A DNA stretch of 7,946 nt from Candidatus Aminicenantota bacterium. Its GTDB lineage: Bacteria; Acidobacteriota; Aminicenantia; Aminicenantales; Aminicenantaceae. This document shows positions 1-7,029 of this stretch, one piece after another. Numbering within the stretch: position 1 is the first letter of the stretch; each line of letters begins with the position of its first letter. The DNA lies in NCBI GenBank assembly GCA_030673995.1, contig DAOUYU010000078.1, positions 1-7,946 of the forward strand, given 5' to 3'. The position numbers and the translations under genes are program-made. The notes below the pieces were generated by a model, which saw only the letters and a program-made list of their open reading frames with translations, was not told where the DNA came from and ran no database searches.

Positions 1-631
1 CGGCCAGGTCATCCGGGAGCTTGGTTCCAAAATAGATGAAAAAAAAGATAGAGTCGAAGTTGAGGGAAAAAGAGTGAAGAGAGGCAATAACCTGGTCTAT
101 TTGATATTGAACAAGCCCCAGGGATTTCTCGTAACTCTCAAGGACCCTTTCGGGAGACCTGTGGTCATGCAGTTGCTTCCTTCCTTGAGAGAGAGAGTTT
201 TTCCTGTCGGAAGATTGGATAATGATAGTTGCGGCCTCTTGCTCTTAACAAATGATGGAGAACTGGCTTTTCGTCTGGCTCATCCCCGTTTTGAAGTCCG
301 GAAGACATATTTGGTAAAGGTCAAGGGTGAGCCTGGCGCATCAGCGCTTTCCGGCCTGGAAAAAGGAATTTACATCGATGGGAAAAAGACTGCTCCTGCA
401 AAAATTGTTCGGATTGCCGGCGGCCCAGGGAATACGGCCTTTAAAGTTGAAATCTACGAAGGAAGAAAAAGAGAGGTAAAAAGGATGTTCGAAGCCATCG
501 GCCACAAGGTCCTTCAGCTTCAAAGAGTCGGTTTCGGAGGATTAAAATTGGGAAAGCTGAAGGAAGGGAAGTGGCGTTTTCTCACTCCCAAAGAAGTCGA
601 TCTTCTTAAAAAACAGGTGGGATTGGAGTAA
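1..631 (+). CDS. rluB: RsuA/RluB-family 23S/16S rRNA pseudouridine synthase (5' partial)
   Basis: This enzyme isomerises a specific uridine in ribosomal RNA to pseudouridine. The reading frame is open from the first complete codon at position 2, so the gene starts upstream; the GTG at 74 is an internal valine codon. The first ~25 visible residues (LGSKID, DRVEVEGKRV) are the end of an S4 RNA-binding domain; about 30 residues appear to be missing. The catalytic domain follows, with the family signature GRLDNDSCGLLLLTNDGEL; its aspartate (codon 218-220) is the expected catalytic nucleophile. Further family motifs are RKTYLVKV and EGRKREVKRMF. The visible 209 codons plus the missing part give about 240 residues, the usual RluB length. 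RsuA, RluE and RluF share these motifs, so the symbol rluB is a best guess from length and general distribution. Its stop lies 2 bp from the stop of the convergent protease gene. Confidence 0.93.
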   Translation, partial: GQVIRELGSKIDEKKDRVEVEGKRVKRGNNLVYLILNKPQGFLVTLKDPFGRPVVMQLLPSLRERVFPVGRLDNDSCGLLLLTNDGELAFRLAHPRFEVRKTYLVKVKGEPGASALSGLEKGIYIDGKKTAPAKIVRIAGGPGNTAFKVEIYEGRKREVKRMFEAIGHKVLQLQRVGFGGLKLGKLKEGKWRFLTPKEVDLLKKQVGLE

Positions 632-634
632 CCC
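619..634. terminator. Possible weak bidirectional terminator at the convergent junction
   Basis: The two stop codons are 2 bp apart, so any terminator must overlap coding sequence. GGGATT (619-624) can pair with AACCC (630-634) as a 3+2 bp stem with one bulged A and the loop GGAGT. On the plus strand it is followed by a T-rich tract (635-669). On the minus strand it is followed, after a few bases, by six T (complement of 608-613). The stem is short, so the evidence is mainly its position and the T-rich flanks. Confidence 0.25.
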
Positions 635-3087
635 TATTCTTTATTTTCTTCTTTCTCTTTTTCTTTATCAGCCGGAGCAGTAAATGTCTTCCAGCTCTTG
701 GCCAGCCGCTGGAGTTCCTTATCAATGAGATAATTCACCGTGCCCTCTTCAAACGTCCCGTCTTCCTTTCTTTCCCCTGGTTTAACTCCTGTCAGGATTT
801 CAATCCCTTCATCAATCGTTTTGACCGGGTAGATATGAAATCTCTCTTCCTTTACGGCTTCGATCACATCGTTTCGCAGCATGAGGTTCTGGATATTTTG
901 ATGGGGGATGATGACACCTTGATCTCCTGTCAGGCCTTTTGCCTTACAGACATCGAAGAAACCTTCAATCTTTTCATTTACTCCACCGATGGGCTGGATT
1001 TCTCCTTTCTGATTGAGCGAGCCTGTGACGGCTATGTTCTGACTTAAAGGCAGTTTTGAGAGGCTGGAGAGAATGGCATAGACTTCAGTGGAGGAGGCGC
1101 TGTCTCCATCAACTCCAGAATAAGACTGTTCAAAAGCGATGCTTGCTGAGAGGGAAAAAGGCTTGTTCTGTGCGTATTTTCCCCTCAGGTATCCTCCCAG
1201 AATCAGGACACCTTTGTTATGAGTGCGGCCGCTTAAATCCGCTTCTCTTTCGATGTTTATGACTCCTGCTCTGCCCACGGCTGTTGTGGTTGTGATTCGC
1301 GTGGGTTTGCCGAAGGCAAATTCTCCCATATTATAGACTGAGAGGCCGTTAACCTGACCTATGACCTTGCCTGTGGCATCGATCATGATCGTTCCTTCTT
1401 CAATCATCTCTTGAATTTTATCCTCTATCAGACTGACTCGTTCGAAGCGCTCATCTATAGCTTTTTCGACATCTTCGCGGCCGACTGTGTCTTTTTTGTC
1501 ATTATCAGCCCAGTAGCTGGCTTCCCGCAGTACGTCGGCAATGACGTGGAAACGGGTGGATATTTTCTTCTGTCTTCCGGCAAGTCGGGTTCCGTATTCG
1601 ATAACAGCAGCGATTCCGGTTTTATCAAAGGGCTTGAGTTTATCTTCATCGGCTATTTTCTTTATGAAGGCGGCATATTCTTCGATGGTTTCATCATCTT
1701 TTTTCATCTCTGAATCAAATTCAGCTTTGATCTTGAATATTTTTTTGAAATCTTTATCGAGATAATAAAGGAGGTTATAGACATACGCATCTCCTATGAG
1801 GGCAACTTTTACATCGCATTGAATGGGCTGTGGTTTGAGTCTGGATGTCGAGAAGAGATAGAGGGATGCAAAATTTTGGATCTCGAAAATCTGGTTTCTC
1901 AGGGTCCTTTTGAGAGTTGGCCAGACACCGGGTTCGACTAAAGCATCCAGGGCATTTATGACCAGAAATCCACCGTTGGCTTTGAGAAATGATCCGGCTT
2001 TGATTTTTGTAAAGTCTGTTTGCATGAGGCCCAGTCGGGTTGGACTGAGATCGATAGAGCCGAAAAGATTGATATAGTTGGGATTGTTTTCCATGACAAC
2101 CGGTGCGTCCTTTGTTTCCGCATTATCGATAAGTAAATTGACTCTGTAAGCCAGAAATGGATCAAGGAATTCTTGTGCTTGTGCCTTTTGCTCCGATTTT
2201 TGATTTTTAAAGAGGTCGATATTTCTGAGGAAGGCTATTTCAATTTCGTCCAGGTATTCTGGAATTTTTGGAAAGTCGAATTTTGCCCTTATCTCGTCAA
2301 TCGCTCCTTTGATTATGGGGGTGATAGACCTGGCGTCCCACTGTTTTAAAAGATTGCGTGTCTCCTCCTCGATTTCTTTCAAATGTTTGAAGATTTCTTC
2401 AAGCTTGTCAGACAATTCTTCGTATTTTTTCCTCAGTTTTTCCAATTTCTCTTGCGGATATTTGCCTTCTTTAACCAGGGCTTCCATCTTGTTAAAAGGA
2501 GTCGGTTTTCCTTCCACCAAAGGAACAAGGTCAGGCCTCACAAAAGGCCCCATCTGTACTTGAATGACAGAAAATCCTTCCTTGGAAACTTCATCTTCAA
2601 AATTCTTGAGAAGAATTTTTTGCTTTTTCTGCTGGGATTCAATAATCCCTTCTCTTTCTTCTGCATAGTACGGGCTTTTGAGCATTTCCGGAATGTTTGA
2701 CCTGAGCATTCCGATAAGATTATCCATGGCATCTTTGAAACGTTTACCTTTTCCAGCCGGAGCGGTTATCAACATCGGTTCATCAGGATTTTTAAAATTG
2801 TTTACGTAAAGGATATCATCAGGCGTTTCCTCTGTTTTTTCCATTTTTTCCAGAAGCTTTTTAATGGTAGTGGTTCGGCCCGTCCCTACCATTCCCGTAA
2901 TAAAAATATTGTAGCCGAGGCCTTTGATGTCTAAACCTGTCTGAATGGCTTTGAGAGCTCTTTCCTGACCTATGATTTCTTCGCAGGGCTTACATTCATC
3001 ACTGGTTTTGAAAGGAATATTTTCAGGTACACAGCTCCATCTCAGTAACTCAGCAGGGAGTTCTTTATATTTTGCTGCTGTTTTCAT
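634..3087 (-). CDS. Lon-like ATP-dependent serine protease (AAA_32 / Lon_C, YcbZ-LonH-like)
   Basis: This is a cytoplasmic Lon-type protease with a Ser-Lys dyad, probably in protein quality control. An in-frame ATG at 3099 would give 821 residues. I prefer the ATG at 3087 (817 residues) because GGAGG at 3093-3097 sits 5 nt before it and the upstream ATG has no good ribosome site. In 817-residue numbering: family box IIGQERALKAI (39-49); P-loop-like GMVGTGRT (65-72), with Arg where Walker A has Lys; a helical, charged insert likely to be coiled coil (~200-252); NGGFLVINALDAL (371-383), aligning with the degenerate Walker B region recalled from E. coli YcbZ; and a sensor-2-like helix with STRF (510-513). 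The protease domain follows, with DGDSAS (catalytic Ser663) and GGVNEKIEGF (catalytic Lys706). The C-terminus is a charged Lys/Glu tail. The proteolytic dyad is intact; how well it hydrolyses ATP is uncertain. It is a single-gene unit, divergent from ribH. Substrates cannot be inferred. Confidence 0.93.
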   Translation of the reverse strand: MKTAAKYKELPAELLRWSCVPENIPFKTSDECKPCEEIIGQERALKAIQTGLDIKGLGYNIFITGMVGTGRTTTIKKLLEKMEKTEETPDDILYVNNFKNPDEPMLITAPAGKGKRFKDAMDNLIGMLRSNIPEMLKSPYYAEEREGIIESQQKKQKILLKNFEDEVSKEGFSVIQVQMGPFVRPDLVPLVEGKPTPFNKMEALVKEGKYPQEKLEKLRKKYEELSDKLEEIFKHLKEIEEETRNLLKQWDARSITPIIKGAIDEIRAKFDFPKIPEYLDEIEIAFLRNIDLFKNQKSEQKAQAQEFLDPFLAYRVNLLIDNAETKDAPVVMENNPNYINLFGSIDLSPTRLGLMQTDFTKIKAGSFLKANGGFLVINALDALVEPGVWPTLKRTLRNQIFEIQNFASLYLFSTSRLKPQPIQCDVKVALIGDAYVYNLLYYLDKDFKKIFKIKAEFDSEMKKDDETIEEYAAFIKKIADEDKLKPFDKTGIAAVIEYGTRLAGRQKKISTRFHVIADVLREASYWADNDKKDTVGREDVEKAIDERFERVSLIEDKIQEMIEEGTIMIDATGKVIGQVNGLSVYNMGEFAFGKPTRITTTTAVGRAGVINIEREADLSGRTHNKGVLILGGYLRGKYAQNKPFSLSASIAFEQSYSGVDGDSASSTEVYAILSSLSKLPLSQNIAVTGSLNQKGEIQPIGGVNEKIEGFFDVCKAKGLTGDQGVIIPHQNIQNLMLRNDVIEAVKEERFHIYPVKTIDEGIEILTGVKPGERKEDGTFEEGTVNYLIDKELQRLAKSWKTFTAPADKEKEKEENKE

Positions 3088-3092
3088 CACAT

Positions 3093-3097
3093 CCTCC
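3093..3097 (-). promoter_or_regulatory. Ribosome binding site that sets the protease start
   Basis: On the minus strand GGAGG ends 5 nt before the ATG at 3087-3085. It overlaps the alternative upstream ATG (3099-3097), which is preceded only by weak purines (GAAAG). This favours the downstream start, which shortens the protein by four residues. Confidence 0.7.
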
Positions 3098-3140
3098 ATA
3101 AACTTTCAGAGGTAATTTCGTCCCATATAATTAACATAAA

Positions 3141-3149
3141 ATTATTGCA
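3141..3149 (-). promoter_or_regulatory. Candidate extended -10 promoter for the Lon-like protease gene
   Basis: On the minus strand the sequence reads TGC-AATAAT, a 5/6 match to TATAAT with the TGn extension. Transcription would begin near 3134 and leave about 46 nt of leader before the preferred start codon. No good -35 box is seen at 16-18 bp, and the whole stretch 3120-3170 is AT-rich, so chance matches are likely. Confidence 0.25.
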
Positions 3150-3174
3150 AACACAACTTTATCCAATAAAAGGA

Positions 3175-3224
3175 TCCCTATTTCCCTATTTCAAAAACTG
3201 TTTTTATCTGATAAAATAGGGAAA
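3175..3224. repeat. Three copies of TCCCTATT (two direct, one inverted) between divergent genes
   Basis: TCCCTATT occurs twice in tandem (3175-3182 and 3183-3190) and once inverted as AATAGGGA (3215-3222). The second and third copies extend to an exact 11-bp inverted repeat: TTTCCCTATTT at 3181-3191 and AAATAGGGAAA at 3214-3224. Their centres are 33 bp apart, about three helical turns. The genes on either side run away from the site, so a terminator role is unlikely. A protein-binding site controlling one or both genes is a reasonable inference. Confidence 0.55.
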
Positions 3225-3237
3225 ATTTTAAAAGACG

Positions 3238-3267
3238 TTGCCGTAGTAGAAGATATCCTTGTAGAAT
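3238..3267 (+). promoter_or_regulatory. Candidate sigma70-like promoter for the ribH operon
   Basis: TTGCCG (3238-3243, 4/6 match to the -35 consensus) and TAGAAT (3262-3267, 5/6 match to the -10) are separated by 18 bp. Transcription would begin near 3274, giving a leader of about 72 nt before ribH. The leader is too short, and lacks the conserved parts, for an FMN riboswitch. A competing -10-like box TAAAAT lies at 3212-3217 but has no good -35. Confidence 0.4.
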
Positions 3268-3272
3268 ACAAG
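3258..3272. promoter_or_regulatory. 15-bp perfect dyad over the candidate ribH -10 box (possible operator)
   Basis: CTTGTA-GAA-TACAAG is a perfect 6-bp inverted repeat with a 3-nt centre. It covers the whole candidate -10 box TAGAAT (3262-3267). A dimeric repressor bound here would block RNA polymerase. The alternative reading is a small hairpin in a transcript from an upstream start, though a 6-bp AT-rich stem would be weak. The regulator is unknown. Confidence 0.4.
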
Positions 3273-3345
3273 AGGTTAACTTGGATTAGAGAGGAAGGAA
3301 AGTGGAGTTCGGAAAATTAATAACCAATAAAGGAGACGAATAAGG

Positions 3346-3813
3346 ATGGATATTTACCAGGGAAAGCTTCAGGCGAAAGGTTTAAAGATTGGAATCATAG
3401 TCAGCCGCTTTAACCAGTTTATCTCAGAAAGATTACTGGAAGGTGCTCTTGATGCCCTTCAAAAATTAGGCGCAGAGGAGAAAGATATCTCTGTTTATAA
3501 AGTTCCAGGTTCGTTTGAGATCCCGGTCATTGCCAAAAAACTGGCAAAGGCGAAAAAGGTGGATGGGATTGTCTGTCTGGGCGCATTAATCAGGGGAGAT
3601 ACTCCTCATTTCGATTTTTTGAGCGCTGAAATCACCAAAGGATTGGCTCAGATCTCCATGGACGAGGGATTGCCTGTTTCCTTTGGCATCCTAACCGTTG
3701 ATACGATTGAACAGGGAATAGAGCGGGCCGGCACAAAATCGGGCAACAAAGGCTGGGATGCTGTTCTTTCTGTTGTGGAAACATTGAACTTGATAAAAGA
3801 GACTGGGTTTTAG
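3346..3813 (+). CDS. ribH: 6,7-dimethyl-8-ribityllumazine synthase (riboflavin synthase beta chain)
   Basis: RibH condenses 5-amino-6-ribitylamino-uracil with 3,4-dihydroxy-2-butanone 4-phosphate to make lumazine, the second-to-last step of riboflavin synthesis. It normally forms cytoplasmic pentamers or 60-subunit shells. The 155-residue length is typical. Visible motifs in order: IVSRFNQFI (19-27, substrate-binding Phe22), VPGSFEIP (53-60), GALIRGDTPHFD (79-90) with the active-site His88, FGILT (113-117), and the phosphate-binding ERAGTKSGNKG (126-136) with Arg127. All key residues are present. The ATG has AAGGAG (3330-3335) 10 nt upstream. It is the first gene of the plus-strand unit, 18 nt before nusB, a common pairing. 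No other rib gene is in the window. Confidence 0.97.
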   Translation: MDIYQGKLQAKGLKIGIIVSRFNQFISERLLEGALDALQKLGAEEKDISVYKVPGSFEIPVIAKKLAKAKKVDGIVCLGALIRGDTPHFDFLSAEITKGLAQISMDEGLPVSFGILTVDTIEQGIERAGTKSGNKGWDAVLSVVETLNLIKETGF

Positions 3814-3831
3814 TAGGGTGGAAGCCGTTTC

Positions 3832-4272
3832 ATGGGGCACAGAAGAAAAGCCAGGGAAGAGACCCTCCGCATTCTTTTTCAAATAGAATTTGAAGATGCC
3901 GAATTCGATACGATTGTTGCTCAATACTGGGAGAATAGGAAAATTCATGAGGAGATAAAAGAATACAGCACCTGGTTGGTTAGCGGCATAATTTCTCATA
4001 AAGGGGAGATCGATAACACGATTCAATCTGTTTCCGAGCACTGGCGCATCTCACGCATGGCTCTCGTTGATCGCAATATTATACGAATGGCTGTTTTTGA
4101 AATCTTATACGAAGAGAATATTGATACAGCTGTAGTCATCAATGAAGCGATTGAAATTGCCAGAAAGTATAGTGGAGATGAAGCAGCAACATTTGTCAAT
4201 GGGATTTTAGATGGCGCAAGAAAAAAATTGGAAAAAGCCAAGAGGCCATTGAAGGAAGAAGAACATGATTGA
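3832..4272 (+). CDS. nusB: Transcription antitermination protein NusB
   Basis: NusB binds boxA RNA together with ribosomal protein S10 (NusE). It keeps RNA polymerase from terminating early, chiefly in rRNA operons. The protein is 146 residues, normal for the all-helical NusB fold. The N-terminal arginine-rich helix HRRKAREETLRILFQIE (3-19) is the usual RNA-binding start. The C-terminal half carries the family core: MALVDRNIIRMAVFEILY (76-93), VVINEAIEIARKYSGDEA (101-118) and FVNGILD (121-127). The charged tail (KKLEKAKRPLKEEEHD) is not conserved. A GGTGG near 3817-3821 can serve as ribosome site. Its last 8 nt overlap the start of lysS, so the two are probably translationally coupled. Confidence 0.96.
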   Translation: MGHRRKAREETLRILFQIEFEDAEFDTIVAQYWENRKIHEEIKEYSTWLVSGIISHKGEIDNTIQSVSEHWRISRMALVDRNIIRMAVFEILYEENIDTAVVINEAIEIARKYSGDEAATFVNGILDGARKKLEKAKRPLKEEEHD

Positions 4273-5794
4273 AAAAAAAGTACTGCCAGAAGAGGAAAAC
4301 GTGAATAAGCGGGAAGAATCAAAAAAGACCGATCAGGAAGCTTCAAGACAGGTCAAAGTGGAAAGGCTTTCCAGGGAAGGAATTGACCTTTTTCCTCACA
4401 ATGTGAAGACAACTCATTCTGCGTCTGATATTGTGGAAAGCTTCTCTCCGTTATCCAAAGAAGAGCTTGAAGAGAAAAAGGTGATAGTCATAGTACCAGG
4501 GAGGATTATGTCGATTCGCCGGATGGGCCGGGCCACATTTTTTCATATTGCAGACAGCCGTTCCAGACTTCAAGTCTATCTGCGGGAAGACAAAATAGGA
4601 AAGAAAAACTATCAGCTTTTTTCCCTGGTCGATATCGGAGACATTGTTTCTGTCAAAGGCGCATTATTCAGGACCAAGACCGAAGAGTTGTCTGTTTTGG
4701 CTGAATCATTCACTTTTTTGGCTAAATGTTTTCATCCTCTTCCGGAAAAATGGCATGGATTGCAGGATGTAGAACTTCGCTACCGAAAAAGATACCTGGA
4801 TTTAATCATGAATCCAGAGGAAAAAGAGGTCTTTAGATTCAGAAGCGCGATGATAACGGATATAAAAAAGTTTTTTGACCAAAAGGGATACATCGAAGTT
4901 GAAACTCCAATGATGCATGCCATCCCTGGAGGTGCCCTGGCAAGGCCTTTTAAAACTTACCACAATGCACTGGGGATGGACCTTTATTTACGGATAGCTC
5001 CTGAGCTGTATTTGAAAGAATTGATTGTGGGAGGTTTTGAAAAAGTATACGAGATCAATCGAAGTTTCCGCAACGAGGGTATATCCTCAGAGCACAATCC
5101 TGAATTCACCATGCTGGAATTCTATCAGGCTTACAGCGATTATTTTGATATGATGGATTTGACTGAAGAGCTGATCAATGATCTCAGTCTTACACTTCTG
5201 GGAAAAGAGGAAATAACCTACGGAGAACACAAGATTTCTTTAAAAAGGCCGTGGAAAAGGATAAAGTTCAAGGATGTACTGGTTGAGTACAGTGGTTTGG
5301 CGCCAAGTCGCTTCCAGGATAGAGCAGGAGTTATGGAATTGGCTTCAACTCTCACTTCTGATAAAAAGTCTCTTTCTTATGGAAAGGCGTTGGATGTTAT
5401 TTTTGATAAATATGTTAAGCAAAATCTCATTCAGCCGACCTTTGTCATGAATCCTCCACGGGAGGTTTCCCCTCTGGCCAAGGCTTCGAAGGAAAGCCCG
5501 GATGAAGCGGAACGCTTCGAACTCGTCATGGCCGGCATGGAAATTGCCAACGCTTTTAGCGAATTAACAGATCCTGAAGAGCAGAAAAAGAGATTTACAG
5601 AGCAAGCAGAGGCGAGAAAAAAAGGAGACGAGGATGCCCACTGGATTGATATGGACTATGTCCATGCTTTGGAATATGGGCTTCCTCCCACAGGAGGAGA
5701 AGGGATTGGGATCGACCGGCTGGTTATGATTCTTGCTAACCGAAAATCCATCAGGGAAGTCATCCTTTTTCCTCTTCTCAGACCTAAAGAGTAA
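4265..5794 (+). CDS. lysS: Lysyl-tRNA synthetase, class II
   Basis: LysS attaches lysine to tRNA-Lys in the cytoplasm using ATP. The 509-residue protein has the usual class II layout. A charged N-terminal helix (1-40) is followed by an OB-fold anticodon-binding domain (~75-155, with GRIMSIRRMGRATFFHIAD). A linker with RYRKRYLDLIMNPE (172-185) leads to the catalytic domain. Motif 1 spans ~198-222. Motif 2 includes FRNEGISSEHNPEFTMLEFY (268-287), with Arg269 and Glu271 as expected ATP/lysine contacts. The lysine-pocket segment EIANAFSEL spans 426-434. Motif 3 is TGGEGIGIDRLVMIL (476-490) with Arg485. The start overlaps nusB by 8 nt and has AAGGA at 4252-4256. The N-terminal ~25 residues are poorly conserved, but the ribosome site supports this start. 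lolC follows after 14 nt. Confidence 0.97.
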   Translation: MIEKKVLPEEENVNKREESKKTDQEASRQVKVERLSREGIDLFPHNVKTTHSASDIVESFSPLSKEELEEKKVIVIVPGRIMSIRRMGRATFFHIADSRSRLQVYLREDKIGKKNYQLFSLVDIGDIVSVKGALFRTKTEELSVLAESFTFLAKCFHPLPEKWHGLQDVELRYRKRYLDLIMNPEEKEVFRFRSAMITDIKKFFDQKGYIEVETPMMHAIPGGALARPFKTYHNALGMDLYLRIAPELYLKELIVGGFEKVYEINRSFRNEGISSEHNPEFTMLEFYQAYSDYFDMMDLTEELINDLSLTLLGKEEITYGEHKISLKRPWKRIKFKDVLVEYSGLAPSRFQDRAGVMELASTLTSDKKSLSYGKALDVIFDKYVKQNLIQPTFVMNPPREVSPLAKASKESPDEAERFELVMAGMEIANAFSELTDPEEQKKRFTEQAEARKKGDEDAHWIDMDYVHALEYGLPPTGGEGIGIDRLVMILANRKSIREVILFPLLRPKE

Positions 5795-5808
5795 AGAGTG
5801 ATTTAGCC

Positions 5809-7029
5809 ATGGATTATGAGTTTTTTGTCGCCAAAAGATACCTGACTGCCAAAAGGAAGCAGGCTTTCATTTCTGTCATTACCATTATTTCCATCCTGGG
5901 CATTACAATCGGAGTTATGGCTCTCATCATTGCCATTGCTCTTATAACGGGTTTTCAGAGCGATGTTCAGGATAAAATTCTTGGATCCACATCCCACGTC
6001 ATGGTTTCTGACATGACTGGAGATGGTATAAAAGACTATCCGCAACTCATTCCCAAAATAAAAGATGTAAAAGGAGTCCTATCCGTTTCACCTGTTGCCT
6101 ATAATACGGTTCTCCTAAGCGGCCCTTCGGATAGCAAAGGGGCTGTGCTTAAAGGTATCGATTTTGAACTGGATAAAGAATATTATTCATGGCTTCAAGA
6201 ATTGGAAGAGGGAAACATACCTGCTCCTGATTCCGAGAGAGAAGGCATCCTGCTTGGTCGTGAAATAGCTGCGGGCATAGGGGCGGGAATCGGAGCTGTG
6301 GTGGACGTTTTGACTCCATCTCTCCGATTATCCCCGATCGGCCCTCTTCCCAGGAGAAAGAGATTTGTCGTAACAGGCATTTTCCACACAGGATTGTATG
6401 AGTTTGATTCTACAACCACCCTGATTCGGCTTGAATCAGCCCAGAGACTCTTACGTCTCGGGGAGGGCATAAGCTACATTCAAATCAGAATAGAGAACAT
6501 ATTCCATGCTCCAAAGACAGCAGATCAGATTAGGGAGATTGTGCCTCCCTTTACTTACGTACAGACCTGGATGGAGCTGAATGAATCCCTCTTCTCTGCC
6601 TTGAAGCTTGAAAAAAATATCATGTTCCTGACCATAGCCCTCATCGTTTTTGTAGCTGCCTTGAATATCGTTGCCACACTTATCTTGATGGTCATGGAAA
6701 AGACAAGAGATATAGGTATCCTTTTGGCCATGGGCGCAACTTCTCAGGGTATAAGGAAAATATTTTTTCTACAGGGATCCATGATCGGAGTCATCGGGAC
6801 AGCCATTGGAGTGCTTCTGGGATTGTTCTGGTGCTGGCTGGCAAATACCTTTGAGCTCATCAAGATACCGGTGGATATCTACCAGATTTCTCATGTCCCT
6901 TTTCGTCTTAAATTTTTAGATCTTATTTTAATTGCCGGGATTACTCTTCTTATCAGTTTTCTTTCGACACTTTTCCCATCCCACAGGGCAGCGAGAGTCA
7001 ATCCTGTTGTCGCTTTAAAATATGAGTAA
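5809..7029 (+). CDS. lolC: Lipoprotein-releasing ABC transporter permease, LolC/LolE family
   Basis: This is the inner-membrane subunit of the LolCDE-type machine, which extracts mature lipoproteins from the inner membrane and passes them to the periplasmic carrier LolA. The 406-residue length matches LolC/LolE (about 400-414). It has the MacB/FtsX-like plan: an N-terminal transmembrane helix (~21-48), a large periplasmic domain (~50-265, with SVSPVAYNTVLLSG and GILLGREIAAGIG), then three C-terminal helices (~270-296, 320-346, 368-389). MEKTRDIGILLAMGA (296-310) is the cytoplasmic coupling helix that contacts LolD, and the C-terminus HRAARVNPVVALKYE is the family ending. Only one permease gene lies beside lolD, so it may act as a homodimer or pair with a LolE encoded elsewhere. 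The ribosome site is weak (AAAGAG, 5794-5799) and it starts 14 nt after lysS. The lolC versus lolE assignment is not certain; family membership is. Confidence 0.94.
   Translation: MDYEFFVAKRYLTAKRKQAFISVITIISILGITIGVMALIIAIALITGFQSDVQDKILGSTSHVMVSDMTGDGIKDYPQLIPKIKDVKGVLSVSPVAYNTVLLSGPSDSKGAVLKGIDFELDKEYYSWLQELEEGNIPAPDSEREGILLGREIAAGIGAGIGAVVDVLTPSLRLSPIGPLPRRKRFVVTGIFHTGLYEFDSTTTLIRLESAQRLLRLGEGISYIQIRIENIFHAPKTADQIREIVPPFTYVQTWMELNESLFSALKLEKNIMFLTIALIVFVAALNIVATLILMVMEKTRDIGILLAMGATSQGIRKIFFLQGSMIGVIGTAIGVLLGLFWCWLANTFELIKIPVDIYQISHVPFRLKFLDLILIAGITLLISFLSTLFPSHRAARVNPVVALKYE

Noticed and set aside
74..76. GTG at 74 as the true start of the pseudouridine synthase
   Set aside because: The frame stays open to the window edge and the upstream residues match the end of the S4 domain, so the gene begins outside the window.
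1411..1713. Open frames of 60-105 codons on the plus strand across 835-2700, opposite the protease gene
   Set aside because: They lie wholly inside the strongly conserved 817-codon protease gene on the other strand, lack family motifs and look like shadows of its codon use.
3181..3224. The 11-bp inverted repeat as an intrinsic terminator
   Set aside because: The stem is AT-rich with a 22-nt loop, and both flanking genes run away from it, so no transcript is expected to need ending here.
3100..3345. FMN riboswitch in front of ribH
   Set aside because: None of the conserved RFN-element sequences or its multi-stem layout is visible, and the predicted leader of about 72 nt is too short.
5537..5539. 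Met425 in LysS where many bacterial enzymes have Arg (GREI to GMEI)
   Set aside because: The neighbouring lysine- and ATP-contacting residues (Glu426, Asn429, Phe431, Glu433) are kept, and this position varies in the family as I recall it.
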